Position numbers and translations under genes: made by a program
Origin: Vanessa cardui
Lineage: Eukaryota > Arthropoda > Insecta > Lepidoptera > Nymphalidae
NCBI RefSeq assembly: GCF_905220365.1
Contig: NC_061130.1
Location: forward strand, 8,501,501 to 8,565,500
DNA length: 64,000 nucleotides
Direction: 5' to 3'
In this document: piece after piece, positions 11,557 to 23,625 of the stretch
Layout of the letters: each line of letters opens with the position of its first letter
Position numbering within the stretch: the stretch's first letter is position 1
Notes under the pieces: generated by a model
Database searches by the model: none
What the model saw: only the letters and a program-made list of their open reading frames with translations
What the model was told of the DNA's origin: nothing

Positions 11557-11923
11557 AACCGACTTCAATCAAAACACTATTTTAAATGAATATGCACGAA
11601 AAAGTAATAAAAATAATTGCGTATTCAACATATTTTTTAGAGTCTTCCTAAGTTAAATGAAATGAAAAATATTAGACTACTTAAAAGTCGATTAACGATT
11701 ATATCATGTAGTTATAATTATTGTTATATTTGGAGCCGGTGATTAACGTGGTTAACGTGATTTTCAGTTATTCACCTATTTGTCGCGCATATACATAATG
11801 CATATTTAAGACTTATGTCGTTTTCACATGGATAGCATCATCGGAAAAAAAAAAATGGGACCCCACGGGAAGCACTACCTTTCAAACAAAAAATTGATAA
11901 CCTCCTCCTTTTGGAAGTCGGTT
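11557..11923. mobile_element. Non-autonomous TIR element (about 367 bp), copy 2
   Basis: The left terminus 'aaccgacttcaa' (11557-11568) matches the right terminus 'ttggaagtcggtt' (11911-11923) as an inverted repeat with one extra base. The first 190 bases repeat at 3174-3370. There is no ORF, which fits a MITE-like element. The 'aaccgacttc' terminus is very common in lepidopteran genomes. I did not see an unambiguous target-site duplication. Confidence 0.65.
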
Positions 11924-13196
11924 GAAAAGGAACCAGAAAAACCAGCGCTGTCGTCGGCTTGTGATAAAACTAGGGGACAGACAATTATCTTATACTAACA
12001 ACGGTAAAGATATGTTCCCGATTCTATTCCGATCCAAAGTGATGCGAAATTTTACTTATACACTTATCGGATACGATACGATCCTATCCTATATTATTTT
12101 GATATATAGTAAATTACGAAAACAGATGAACGTGAAATAATTATAGTTCAACTGAGATAAGTGGGAATTTGTTGGTAGATATTTCAAGTAATGGCTTGCG
12201 TTAACCATGTAAACCGTTTTACACAGTTGCTGTTAAATAGAAATAATGTGTGCCCCAAGTCACAGTTTCTATAAGATAATTGTCTCTTTACTGACGTTTT
12301 ATTCTATTTTTACTTTTTCAAAGTAAATTGTTTGGAAATATAGAACATGCCTATTTATTCGTTAGTACCTAACCTATAATATAATGAATATAGCATGAAG
12401 TTGTTTCTAACATACAATTTATCACACTTTTTAAGAATCAAACATTCTGTAATTCTTCTTCTCCAGCATGGCTATATATATCTACTGTTCATTTTCTTTA
12501 TGTATTTCTAATAAATACCTTTTATTTTAAGCTAATCAAAACTACTGAATTTTAGAAAGCTGAATGATTAATAACTAGTTAGTTAAATATTCATTACGAG
12601 TAATTTTATATCCTTTCGGAATGTGGAGTGACAACAACGTTATTTAGTAGTAATTGAGTTGTGTATAAGTAAATTAAGGGTTGAAAATAAGAAAAGACAT
12701 TTTTTAACTTGACATTTATTTACATTTATATCAACAAAACGGGTGTTGTATAAAACAGTTCTTTTTATTAAATTACCAATTGTTTACCTACTAAATACGG
12801 TGCCTCTAAACAGTGTAAAAATAAATTTTTCGTCTGAATCAATATAGGTACCGTGACTTTTCTTTTATTAAAATAAGGAATTGTAAGACAATTTTTTAAG
12901 AGTTAGTTTCGACAGACCGATGTTGCATAAACATAAGTCTTAAAACAATGTAATCAGTGTTTGTACTGACCAATGAATGTTGTTAGCAATTTCCAAAACT
13001 ATAAGATTTATAAGAAATAGTAAGAAGTTGTTTCAGCTTATTTTATTGTCATCGGTCTGAAGAAATCACAATGCATTTAAAGATGAACTCGAAAATCTTT
13101 CAATAAAACCAATTTCGTAATAAAGATAATCAAATATCAATTGAGGTAACAAAAAAAAATCATCACAATAATTTGAAGTTATTAATTGATTTTGAA

Positions 13197-13342
13197 TACA
13201 CGCCTGCACTTTTTTCGCTTAACACTGATTTATTATCTATTTGAATTTTATTATCGATAAAATTTTTGTAACCAAAAATTTTAAATATTTTTTGATGTTT
13301 TAATAAAGTGTTAAATAGATTTAAAGTTTAGGCAGGCGTATA
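13197..13342. repeat. Short inverted-repeat element candidate (about 145 bp)
   Basis: Ends 'cgcctgc' (13201-13207) and 'gcaggcg' (13332-13338) are inverted, with near-matching flanks 'ataca' and 'tatat'. Inside, 'cttaacac' and 'gtgttaaa' pair again, so the segment folds on itself like a tiny MITE. I see only one copy. Confidence 0.35.
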
Positions 13343-15149
13343 TACAAAATACTTTAAAAACATTTGGATTTTAGGCATTAAAGTCGACAGCAAAAACACA
13401 CTTATGATCAGTAATAGTTTATTTTTATGGTCTCAACACCATGACTGTCTTATCAAGCCAATGTGTATCAGATATTTTTTATTATCTGGAAATAATTTTC
13501 AAAAAGCTTTTTTCTATGTCACATATTTTACAACAATGAGGTCTTACAACTTAGAAATCCTAAGTAGGTAAAAAATCTTCTCATTAAATATTTCTTTTTT
13601 TTCGATCACACCTACGAACAGACTATTCGGAGTGGTCGTGTCTAGGATTGTATTAGTAGGCAATTCTCAAATAGAACAACCACATTAAAAATATGATATA
13701 ATTACAACACTATTTCCGCAATACAATTTTTATCAAGGTCACAATTTCCAATTTTTACATCATTATAAATCGATAAAAAAGAACCGAATCGTTTCATTAC
13801 TCAGTGATTGTTCCATTTAGATTCTCGTTTGAAATTTCAACAATACATCCCCATTTCTAATAATTTATTTACTTACAATAAAAATAAGGAAAAATTCCTT
13901 TAAGACTTTCTTTACACAGAACTCACAATAAGACAATAATCATACTGAATGATGACACAGTCGTTCTATATCTAGAGAAGGGAACTTATTCAGTCTAAAT
14001 ATTGTCTTTCATCAGACATCAAAAACTTTTCCTAAATTTAAATTATAAGGTATTTGTTAAGCCAAACGTCGTAATATATTTTTTAATAAATCACAATTAA
14101 ATTCAATTCGTACGATATATGCGTATCGTATCGCAACTGTATCAGTTATTCAGATAAACAAACATCGTAAATTATTTAGTCATTCTTTTTAATGCATTGG
14201 CACAATAACAAAATACTTGGGTAACCTTATTTTTTAAAGAAACATTTAAATTAAGTAAATTACTTAAATATATCCCCATTGAGCGATTTGATAATCACAT
14301 TACAATATTTATAGTGTATGTGAAAATGAATAAAATATATTAAGTAATACTTAATTTATAAAATTAGAATATTAACGTTAATAGTGACAGCTTATCAGCA
14401 TCAAAATCTAGAAGGTGATTGAAAAATAAATTTAATTAGCAAGGCATAACTTTAACAATATTTAACTTGAAAAGTGATGAACTGTAAGCCAAGAATAATA
14501 AGAAATATTTTAAGAGCTAATCATACTTAAATAGTAAGAAAAAGAAACAATAAATAAGTATAGTCCACATCAATAGTATTTATAAAAAAAAAATGTTCTT
14601 TATAATTTTATTTACGAACATGACTTTGTTTCGATCAAAATAAAATTTGACTTATTTAGGTATGGTACAAGTATTATCTATATATATATTTGAAATATCT
14701 TTGTTAATATTATATACAAATACTATTCAAATGAACTATAAATAATTAATGTCGAACTTACACAAAAACTTAGTCTATGTTTAAATACTTAATTCTAACA
14801 AAAAATTTCTGACTAAACGGTCAAAGTTCGATGTTAGTTTATATACGTAAGTAGGATAATGTTATTATTAAAATTTGTGTTTCTCTCTTGTAAAACGTAT
14901 ATGACACATCCTTTGGAGTAAAGATTTTAAGAGTTGTAGCCATTAATCATGAAATAAAACATAACAAATTCGCGTGAGCTCATAAGATGCAATTGCCGAA
15001 TCAGACAACGCATATTGAAGAAATCCCTGATCTTTCAACAATCAATGATTATGTATTATATAATAGTTATTTTAAAATACATATAGAAATAAATAGTTGA
15101 ACGTTAAATAAAACGTGCCATTCACGCACCGCTAATCCATGGGGCGGTT

Positions 15150-15186
15150 CTATTTTCAAAATTGTCAACTAAAATTTTGAAAATAG
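15150..15186. repeat. Perfect 14-base inverted repeat
   Basis: 'ctattttcaaaatt' at 15150-15163 and its exact reverse complement at 15173-15186 flank a nine-base loop. If the bru transcript reads this far, this would be a 3' UTR hairpin. Confidence 0.6.
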
Positions 15187-16140
15187 TTTCATACTTTGTT
15201 CTTTAAACCAGACATCGGGAAATGGTCTATTTGAAAATAAATTATTATTTCAGAGATACACAGATATATTTTATTTAAACGGTATTAAATAACATTTTCA
15301 ATTATACATCTTAACAATCTTGGTTTTAGCTTAAACTTCGATACGTTGGTTTCAGAAATCTAATAGTAAATAAAGATGTATTTGTTCTTCTCAATTTAAC
15401 ATCATTTGAAGTAAAGTAAGTATAATGATTATTGATAAGGGTCGATGGATTATTTTTCAAGATGATGTATGCATAATAAAATAATAATAATAGTAAGTTT
15501 ACATTGATTTGATCGATTTGTTAATTTGGATTTGTTCTTTCCTTCAAAGACCCAGGTATTTTAAGTAAGTATTCTATTGAAAATATGTAGTTAATAAATA
15601 CACTGATCGTTTTGAGATCATTATATTAATCTAACACCTTATAATTTTAAATAAGAAGAAATGTAAACTGTAAATGAACATGGTCACTTTTTTAATAGTG
15701 GTAACACAAACAGAAAAGTTCACATAGAACATATCAGTAAATAAATATCATCAATACACACATAGTATTGTGTAAACATTGGATGACAAAATATATATTT
15801 TTTAAATAACAATATGACACTGACGTTAGTAAAAAGCGTACAACTATTGACAGCTCTTTGGCGCGTAAAAATCGCAACGGTTCATGAACGCATTCAACTT
15901 ATGCTTAAAGTGACTAAAACTTATCATTTAAAAAATAATAATTATATTAATAAACAAATTTGGGGAATACTTTGGAAACGATAAATCCTTTGACACAAAC
16001 CTTAACCTTATACTTATTAGTTAACAACTGTGCACGTGGACTCGCGATTCCGAACGAACCTTACGACTATCATCAGTTCAAGTGCACCGGATACATCACA
16101 ACAAACGTTCAAAAACTTACAACCTCTCCATATTTTTTTC

Positions 16141-16146
16141 TTTATT
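16141..16146 (-). terminator. Candidate polyadenylation signal of bru
   Basis: Minus-strand AATAAA, 39 bases after the TAG stop at 16185-16187. Bruno genes often have long regulated 3' UTRs, so this may be only one of several sites. Confidence 0.4.
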
Positions 16147-16184
16147 TTCTTTGTAAATTCACTAGGAACGAGTTCTGGAATATT

Positions 16185-19100
16185 CTAGTACGGTCTCGAT
16201 AGTTCTTTCGAACGTTTCAGTTGAACTTTAAGTCTCTTTGTACCTATTTGAAAGCCGTTCATCGCTTGTATGGCAGCCTGTGCGGAGGCTGCATTGTCGT
16301 AGGAGACGAAACCGAAGCACTTTGACAGATTCGTCTGTTTGTCTATGAACACTTTGGCCGATATCACGTGACCGAACGGTAGGAAGGTAGACGCGAGGTC
16401 CGTGTCGGTGAACTCCTGCGGCAAGTGGTATATAAATAGGTTACCACCTTCCGGTCCTGAAATAATAAATGTAAAACATATATTATTTCAAAAAAATAGG
16501 AAATATAAAATTACATTTTAATAACGTGACGTTAACTATGAACTTCGATGTCGTTAATTGCCGAAATAATATTAATGTTTATTTGTCATTTGTTCATGTC
16601 ACAATGGATTTGGTAAATGTAAATTATTCAATTAATGTGTATAATAACAGCACTGATGTAATATTTATAACTCACCCTCGACTTGTTTGCCTGCGGCAGC
16701 TGCAGCCGCGGAGCCCAGCACGGAGCCGAGCGGTGCCGCGGCGTACGCTGTGCCGAACTGTGCCGCGTACGCTGATCCTAGTGGCTCCGCTGTCGACCCT
16801 GTATCAAAATTTAATACTTAATAATTTCAGACGCAATAAAGATTTCACTTAATACATTATTATTAATAAATCATGCAGTTTTATTAGAAAAAAAAATAGC
16901 TTATTTGTACTTCAGGAGACAAGCTGTCGGTGTTTTGTAAATCTGTTGCTCTTAGTATTAGTCGGAGTATCTTTGATGATGATTATTCATGTAGTGTTAA
17001 AGAACTACGAGTAAGGACATGCTGTTATGAGACAAGTTTTCTTTGGCTTGCTAAGATATATTGTATATTTAAGTTAATTGTTATTTAACTTGATAATGTA
17101 AACTATAATTACTGGGAAAAAAATTAAATAATTAAAATGAAGCATAGAATCAAGTCCCGTTAAAAGCTTTCGAGATAAGAAATTTACATTATATGAAACA
17201 TGATTTAGGGTTTGTGCAAAATTACAAGAAATTTATTAATAAGAAGCTTTTAGTGAGTTTTGTGATGTACTTTGTTTGAGTCTTTCCAAAAATTATATTA
17301 TATTCAACTTCATAGCTTCCAAGGTAATAGCAGTTTAAACATAGGATTAATAAATAAAAATCTTCTCTATTTAGTACAATAAATAATATTTAAGACCTAT
17401 TAAGAAGATGATGTTGGTAATGTTTCTCAAAGACGTTTTATTTATAATTTGGGATGTAAATAAAACCAGACCAAGTTTAAATTACAAACATTAGTCATTA
17501 TTTTGTTTGACTATTAATATTTAACTGTATTTTATTGTGTTATATTTATTTATGATACTTGTTACACTGGTGTAAACAAAATGCCTAATTAAGTAAAAAA
17601 CAAAACAATAAGCACCATAACAAAAAAACACTATTTACATATTATGCTTCTGATAAGCGTCGAAGACGTCTGAGAAGCATCGAATTATCCACTCATGCAA
17701 ATCGATAATTATGTATGTTAATGGACAAACTTTGTCTCGTCATAATTATTTAGTAAAGTACAATCGACAAACATTAGATTATTAAACAAGAAATTAGCTT
17801 TAGTATCAACAAACTGTTAATTAATCAAAAATAAAATAAAAGAGTTATAAGAATTTAATTCTATTAAATGCAACGTAACACACTTATTTTACAATTAATG
17901 GTAAGTATAATACAAACGAAAAGGTCAATACAGAATCTATAGAAGAGTTAAACATAACGACATTCATAACTTAGCACTAAAAACTATTTATGATTGCATA
18001 TCAGTGTTTTGATTCATTAAAAATATTTAGGTATATATTTAGATATATGAAGTATAATTATTTTATTAATTGCGAACGTTCAATATGGTAATAGCAAAAC
18101 TGTTAGCGAAATACGTTAAAATATAAATAAACCCTTTTCCACACGTGCGACCATTTAATTTGGAATAAAAATGGCGATCGTTTCAACAAAACTGATACGT
18201 AACCATAGTTGAATACACAAATAAAAATGCGAAAACAAGCGAAACCTGTGTTGAAAAAATATTGGATTTAAATTCTGCTATCAGTACGTATATCCAATTT
18301 TGAAAAATAAAAATGTTTTTGGTTTCATATAATATTGCAGTTAAATAAAAATCAATAATTGTCTATTGTCAGTATAGAACTGAAAAGCCTAATGTCACGC
18401 AAAGCAATTTTAGATCGATTTACGATGCAGATTAAAATGCACAGAAATCAAACCAAGCTAGTCCTAGATTCGTGCAATAAATAATGTAGACTTGCGTTTG
18501 AAGTACATTTGAAAAAAAAAGCAATATTTAAAGTCTACGTATTCAGAACTTTTAAAATACATGTTCCAAATAAAAATATTAGGTCTATGGTTATTCGTTG
18601 CACTAATCTCAGATACCAACATATATGTCATTCCATAACATACACTTCGACCTCATAGTGGTTTGTTTACCTGTGATGTTAGTCTTCCCGAGAAGACCTG
18701 AAGGGTGAAAAAGTTTCATCGTTAATAAACGTTTTTTTTTTAACTCTCAACGTATTAAAGCCCAATCTGAAAGAGGAAAGTTTGCGGACAAAAAAGATCA
18801 TTACGGTTTTTTCATGGCCATCTTATGTGGCAACATTCCAATTAAGATTTGGACAGGTAAGGCAATTAGGCCGGAATTTATAGAACCTTAACTGTCTTTC
18901 GGAGGATGAATTTGCGAAAGGGACAAAGGGGACAAAGCAAAAACGTCAATTAGGAATTGCCGTTTAGAAATTTATATTAGTCGAAATTAGAATAATTTTC
19001 TGGGGTATTGTATTCTCATTTTTTTCTCATATTTAAAATTGTGTTAACATATATTTTGAAAACGTTGCTCAAATCATCACACACATATGATTTTCTATAT

Positions 19101-20789
19101 AAGTCGTAATTCTATACTTCAAAATTAGCATAATCGATGTCCGAAAAAACTCTCCTGACAGAATTTTAAACAATTAAATACTATAACAAATATTTCAGTA
19201 CACTTACACAACTGTGGTGCAGTTGGTTGTGGTGCAGCAGCGGGCGCCATTGGTGTGGCCTGCGTCACTACAGGCTGTGTCATGGCCGCCAGTGCAGCTA
19301 AGTTCTGCACGCTAACAGGAGCCAGTAAACCCCCCAGTTGTTCCGCAGCACCCCCTCCTATACTTCCAACCCCGCCTACTCCAGCTACACCGCTCACGGC
19401 GTTCCCGCTCAGCCCTGCGCCATTGAAACCGATATCCTGATAGTTAACACCTAGACCAAATAACGAAATTGTAAAAAAAAGTGGTTTGGGGTAAACTGAA
19501 AATGGAAAGGGTTAAGGTTTGGAGACATAACTAAGTAACTAAGTAAAGAAAATGAAAAAAAAATCAACGAATAAAAATAATGTAAAAGAAACATTTCAGT
19601 AAGAATTACCTAACTAAAAACTATTTATGACTATTGTTATAAAACATGTCAGTTTGTTCAAATACGACGGATAAAAAATAAGTTTTTACTAAATTAGGAA
19701 AAATAAGGTAGTAAGTAACCATTTAAATACAATTAAACGACTCGGCTCTAAATGAATACGTAATTAGTCTTAATCGTAACTGTTTCCAATTACACTGTGT
19801 GCGTAAATTACCTCAATTGTTTTTCACTTGTTGAAATTGGGTCTATTTTCTGAGAAAGATAATTGAAAAAATACTTCGTCCTGTAGCTTTTTAATTTTTT
19901 TCACAACCTATTTTACAAGTGCTAGTATTCATTTATATTTGTGACACTATTAAAATTCAAATGAGACTGAATCTGATTATCTTCTTAGTAGTAAAATAAA
20001 AAATGAGACACATTTCAAGACTGGGCAAGTTACTACCAAGTTCAGGAATATTTATAGCCCAGGCTACCATAGTTAACGAAAGAAATCTAACAAACCTTGT
20101 AACAACGTCGATCCTTGACCTTGTAAAAGTTGTTGTTGGAGACCAACTGCTTGAAGTTGTTGCAACAACTGCAGCTGTGTTGCAGGCGATAAGGCGGCCT
20201 CGGACGCCAAGTACGCAGTAGATGCTACCGGTGTCGTCAAGCCCCATAAACTCGCTTGCATCGCTTGTAGCTTCTTTTGTTCCTTCTCTTTCTGTGTATC
20301 CGCGAATTTTACCACTAATGGTGCCGAACATCCCTCCATTGTTTGACTGTGATGTAGTGACTGAAAATAGGATTATTTAAATTTTTAATATGTGCTATTT
20401 CTTTAATATAAAAGTAAACTGACTTATACTTTATATTAACTATACAGAATTTGTTGCTCAATTGATATTTTAATTAGTGTGAATGTTATATAATATAATA
20501 ATTTATATAAGTTCATAAGTTTTTCAAATACTACAACTTTTGGCAGTTGTGTGAAATCACGGTTTAGTATACGTATCTTGGATAATTAATATAAGTGACT
20601 CATTACAAACCTTGATAGCAGCAATAGCCGCCTGTTTCGATACGAAGGTAACGAACGCGCAACCTTTACTTTGGCCCTGCGCGTCCCTAAGCACCGTACA
20701 TTCTTCTATAGCTCCGTGACTCGAGAACAAGGCGCGAACATCGTTTTCAGACAGCTTCTTATTCAGCATACCAACAAACAGCTTGCGTT
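16185..20789 (-). CDS. bru1: Bruno/CELF RNA-binding protein, 3' half (RRM2, linker, RRM3)
   Basis: Exons on the minus strand are 20611-20789, 20096-20360, 19208-19450, 16676-16798 and 16185-16456. Phases match throughout and give 360 residues ending SKELSRPY. RRM2 starts ERKLFVGMLNKKLSENDVR, with RNP1 KGCAFVTF, and closes with MEGCSAPLVVKFADTQKEKE. The divergent linker contains LLQQLQAVGLQQQLLQGQG, a glycine-rich stretch, VQNLAALAAMTQP and an alanine-rich exon ending AAAAAAGKQVEG. RRM3 has RNP2 LFIYHL and RNP1 KCFGFVSY. Family members bind UGU/GU-rich (BRE) RNA to repress translation or control splicing; Drosophila Bruno represses oskar mRNA. The linker resembles the bru1/bru2 group rather than bru3, but bru1 and bru2 cannot be separated without the N-terminus. 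The RRM2 exon begins mid-codon at a clear acceptor, so RRM1 and the start codon lie upstream. I could not find them before 64 kb. Confidence 0.93.
16799..18670. other. bru intron, AT-rich, no gene seen
   Basis: Intronic sequence between the alanine-rich linker exon and the microexon candidate. There is no coding signal. The 108-codon plus-strand frame at 16526-16852 is the antisense of the GC-rich linker exon. Confidence 0.6.
18671..18697 (-). CDS. Candidate 27-base cassette microexon of bru
   Basis: On the minus strand a strong acceptor, 'ctttttcacccttcag', is followed by 27 bases and a donor, 'cacag|gtaaac'. It lies in the intron between the exons ending at 19208 and starting at 16798, whose junction is phase 1. 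Since 27 is a multiple of three, inclusion keeps the frame. Skipping gives ...PQLWSTAEP; inclusion changes W to C and inserts LLGKTNITG, giving ...PQLCLLGKTNITGSTAEP. The splice sites and frame are seen directly; use of the exon is inferred. Confidence 0.55.
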
Positions 20790-22280
20790 CTGTTAACAAA
20801 ATATATATCGAATTTCAGTATATTAAAAATTAATAGATAGATTTTCGACTGGAGTAAATCAATTCCAAACGGTTATACCATTTCATAGAGACTACCCATG
20901 GGTATTTTATAATAGAAAATAAAATATTTTACTCGAATTATTTTAGTTTAAAAGTATAGTATTTTTAAATTCTTCACGCAAATAACACTTATATTGCCCG
21001 GAAAATCTCGTAAAATTACACGCGTCGCTATCAAAAGTCACGGTCGCTGAACGGGGCTCGCTGCAGGCAATGTACACTTCAATTCCCTTTTCTTATATTA
21101 AATAATAAATCCTAGACGACACATGTCCCGTGTGTAAAACACGTCGTTCCTCATGTCCGTGGTTATTTACAGCCGGTTGCGATATTACAAGTTAAATGGA
21201 GAGGTTTCCAACATACACAAACCATAAAATTATTTCCTGTTTTACAACATGATTAAATATTTACATTTTTTTTACATTGTACAATAATCACTTGACCCTT
21301 AACTTACTACCTTATTCAAAAATATAAAATAAAATAGATATACGAAATAGATTATTCGGTACATAAACCAGTAATGAATTTTTATATGTAATGTTTGTTC
21401 AGTATTCCGTTACTGTAGAATATCTACCATTCGCCGCTATAGCGCACATACACCCTCGAGAAATATATTGTAAAGTAAAACGATCAAACACTTCCCAACT
21501 GCAATCCGTCAAAGATTCATATCAAACGATCTCACGTACTTCAATACCATCTCGTATTACATTTGCATTATATTTGCAAGAGCAGTATTGTGCGATATGT
21601 TTGCTTTAGTGTTTGGAATATTTTGTGATACAGTAGTATTCACTTGGAGCGATGTTGTAGAAAAGCTACATGTTAAAAGGGTCAAAACGTGTTCATTTCT
21701 GTTGAGAGGTTCGTAGGATATTATGAAAAAAACGACGGGGCGTCGGTATATTTTTTTTTCAAGGAAATTCTTTATTCGGTTTAGAATCCCCAAGAGCCGA
21801 GGAGTGCTTAAATTGAAAGGGTTTGTCGGAGAGTGTCTGTTACAAATATTTCATGCCCGCAAAATCAGTACTCCAAGGGATATTAGCATTAAAATAGCGA
21901 GAAAAAAGCGCCGAGATCCGTCGAAAAAATAGGTCAACCGTAACTTACAATCTCATAATAAGGAATCTAAACCTTGCCCAAAACGTGCCTTTTTTGGAAA
22001 CAACAGAATAGAGACGATTGTGGTAAATGGGCACCGCTTCTAAATAATGAAATAGCTTAAATTCTATGATCCCAGCGTAATACTGAAACGGGTTTTCACG
22101 GGTTCTGTACGAACAACTGATTCTCAAATTTCTACATCACACAATGCTCTCCAAATGAATGTTTTAAATTCAGGGACAACAAAACGGGATGTGAAATAAT
22201 TACATACGCGTTGTCGGACCTTGTGGTTTCAGTTAACTGCTTTTGATTTAAGGAAATACTACGAAATTATATGTAACTAG
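20790..22280. other. Start of the long bru intron, with a GC-elevated block at 20995-21195
   Basis: Upstream of the RRM2 acceptor there is no RRM1 exon. The block at 20995-21195 is richer in GC than its surroundings, with 'cggtcgctgaacggggctcg' and a repeated 'acacgtcgt'/'cacatgtcccgtgtg' motif, and could be regulatory. The lysine-rich frame at 21723-21932 shows no known motif. Confidence 0.4.
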
Positions 22281-22282
22281 TA

Positions 22283-22422
22283 GCCACCCGCGGCGTCGTT
22301 CGCTTTTTAGGGTTTTTGTTGCCGTGTGAAATTCGGTTCAGCGTTTTGGTCGTGAAAGAGCGACGGACAGACAGACAGACTGACAGAGATACTTTCACAT
22401 TTATACTATTAATGTAGATTAT
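22283..22422. mobile_element. RTE-like LINE 3' end
   Basis: It contains 'gtagccacccgcggcgtcg', then 'tggtcgtgaaagagcgacgg', 'acagacagacagactgacag' and 'actttcacatttatactatt'. These are the classic ordered motifs of a lepidopteran RTE tail. Confidence 0.7.
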
Positions 22423-22902
22423 TCAGTCCCTTTATCCATATCCAACATCAGTATTAAAGGAATCTAAATGCAGTCCAACAACTATTGTCCCTGATTCATC
22501 CATTTTTAAATGATAACTATAGATTTTTGTAAAAAAAATACACTTTCTTGTATATATATGTACAATAGTTCAGGCACTAAATCTTTTTCGAAGTTAACCG
22601 ATATGGGACAGTTCAGCTCTGTTTATATGGCAATGTGCCAGGATGACATTTGGCGTCGATAGATTTTTGATAGTCGTCGTGGAACAAAGGATTGGCAAAA
22701 TCGAATACATGTTACCGAAACTTGTAAATAATAACAGAATTTACTAATAAGTAAAATAGGCAATGTTTTCTGCTAATTTAAATGTTTAATATTATTCTAA
22801 GTTTTCAATTTTTGAATTAACTTTACCTAATTTGTAGCTTTGTTATAATAAGAATTATTATTAGTCAACAGTATCTGTCGTAAGCGCATCATTGATGAGA
22901 TT

Positions 22903-22947
22903 TAATATTGTCTTCTAGGCAGACATTCTGCCTAGAAGACAATATTA
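22903..22947. repeat. Perfect inverted repeat, 20-base arms and 5-base loop
   Basis: The arms at 22903-22922 and 22928-22947 are exact reverse complements around the loop 'acatt'. It is intronic with respect to bru and has no flanking transposon features. Confidence 0.85.
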
Positions 22948-23406
22948 TAATAAAAACTAATTGTTGTTTACTGACATACTCTATAATTTTATTAAAATGG
23001 TAGAAAAGAGTAACTTTTCAGTTTCCTGTCGGTTATTATCGGTAAAATCTATTTTCCGAACCTATGGTCGGTTTATATTTCATAAAAGTCTGGTGAGCTA
23101 CTGGTAACTTTATTTTTGAAAACCCCATTAATAAAATATTAGGACGTCTAGACAAAAACCCATAGTATACCATATTTACAACATTAAATTAATTGGCATA
23201 GTTGACATTGACATACTAACAACTGTCAATGTTCATTGAATACTGAAAAGCAAACAAAATATTTTACACGACTGGAACTAAAACTGATGAGTAACCTTGA
23301 AACTTCACATAAACTAATCTAAATATTCAAAACGAATCCACTTAACTCGACGTGTAATCAGTTTAAACGGCGAACTAATTGTGTATTTAACAAGTAATCT
23401 TTTAAA

Positions 23407-23625
23407 ATGTTAATGCCTTAAGTGCGCCATCGGGCTCGGTACGACAGCTTCGTTAAACAATTTACGTAACCTCTGACTGCGTCCGTGACGTGGAATGAGG
23501 GCATTTGGGTTATAGGTGATGTTCCTAGATGTCCCGTTTCCATTCAAGTATCCCGAGTATCTATTCATATTACGTACCAGAGATAGATATGGATCGAATG
23601 TCACGTGGATATGGAAACAACCTAT
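23407..23625 (-). other. Candidate exon or conserved element in the bru intron
   Basis: The block is markedly richer in GC than its flanks. On the minus strand an acceptor-like 'caaaattatag' at its upstream edge leads into an open frame of about 70 codons. It reads CFHIHVTFDPYLSLVRNMNR at the start and ends VVPSPMAHLRH with a TAA. It lacks an ATG at the front, so it would have to be an internal or terminal exon: an alternative bru end, a nested gene, or a non-coding conserved element. I do not recognise the peptide and found no good polyadenylation hexamer just after the stop. Confidence 0.25.

Larger units (their letters stand above)
11924..16140. other. Intergenic DNA and possible bru 3' UTR, no gene seen
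   Basis: This is about 4.2 kb of AT-rich sequence between the 3' ends of two convergent genes. Nothing looks coding. The bru 3' UTR may extend into it if polyadenylation does not use the hexamer at 16141-16146. Two small inverted-repeat structures are listed separately. Confidence 0.5.

Noticed and set aside
16526..16852. 108-codon plus-strand frame
   Set aside because: It is the antisense of the GC-rich alanine-linker exon of bru (16676-16798) and continues into intron sequence.
19255..19440. Proline- and alanine-rich plus-strand frame
   Set aside because: It is the reverse strand of the bru linker exon 19208-19450, whose minus-strand reading matches the family.
19957..20331. 124-codon minus-strand frame
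   Set aside because: It is an alternate frame over the bru exon 20096-20360. The true frame gives the RRM2 end and FADTQKEKE.
21723..21932. 69-codon lysine/arginine-rich plus frame
   Set aside because: It has no family resemblance and the basic composition follows from A-rich sequence.
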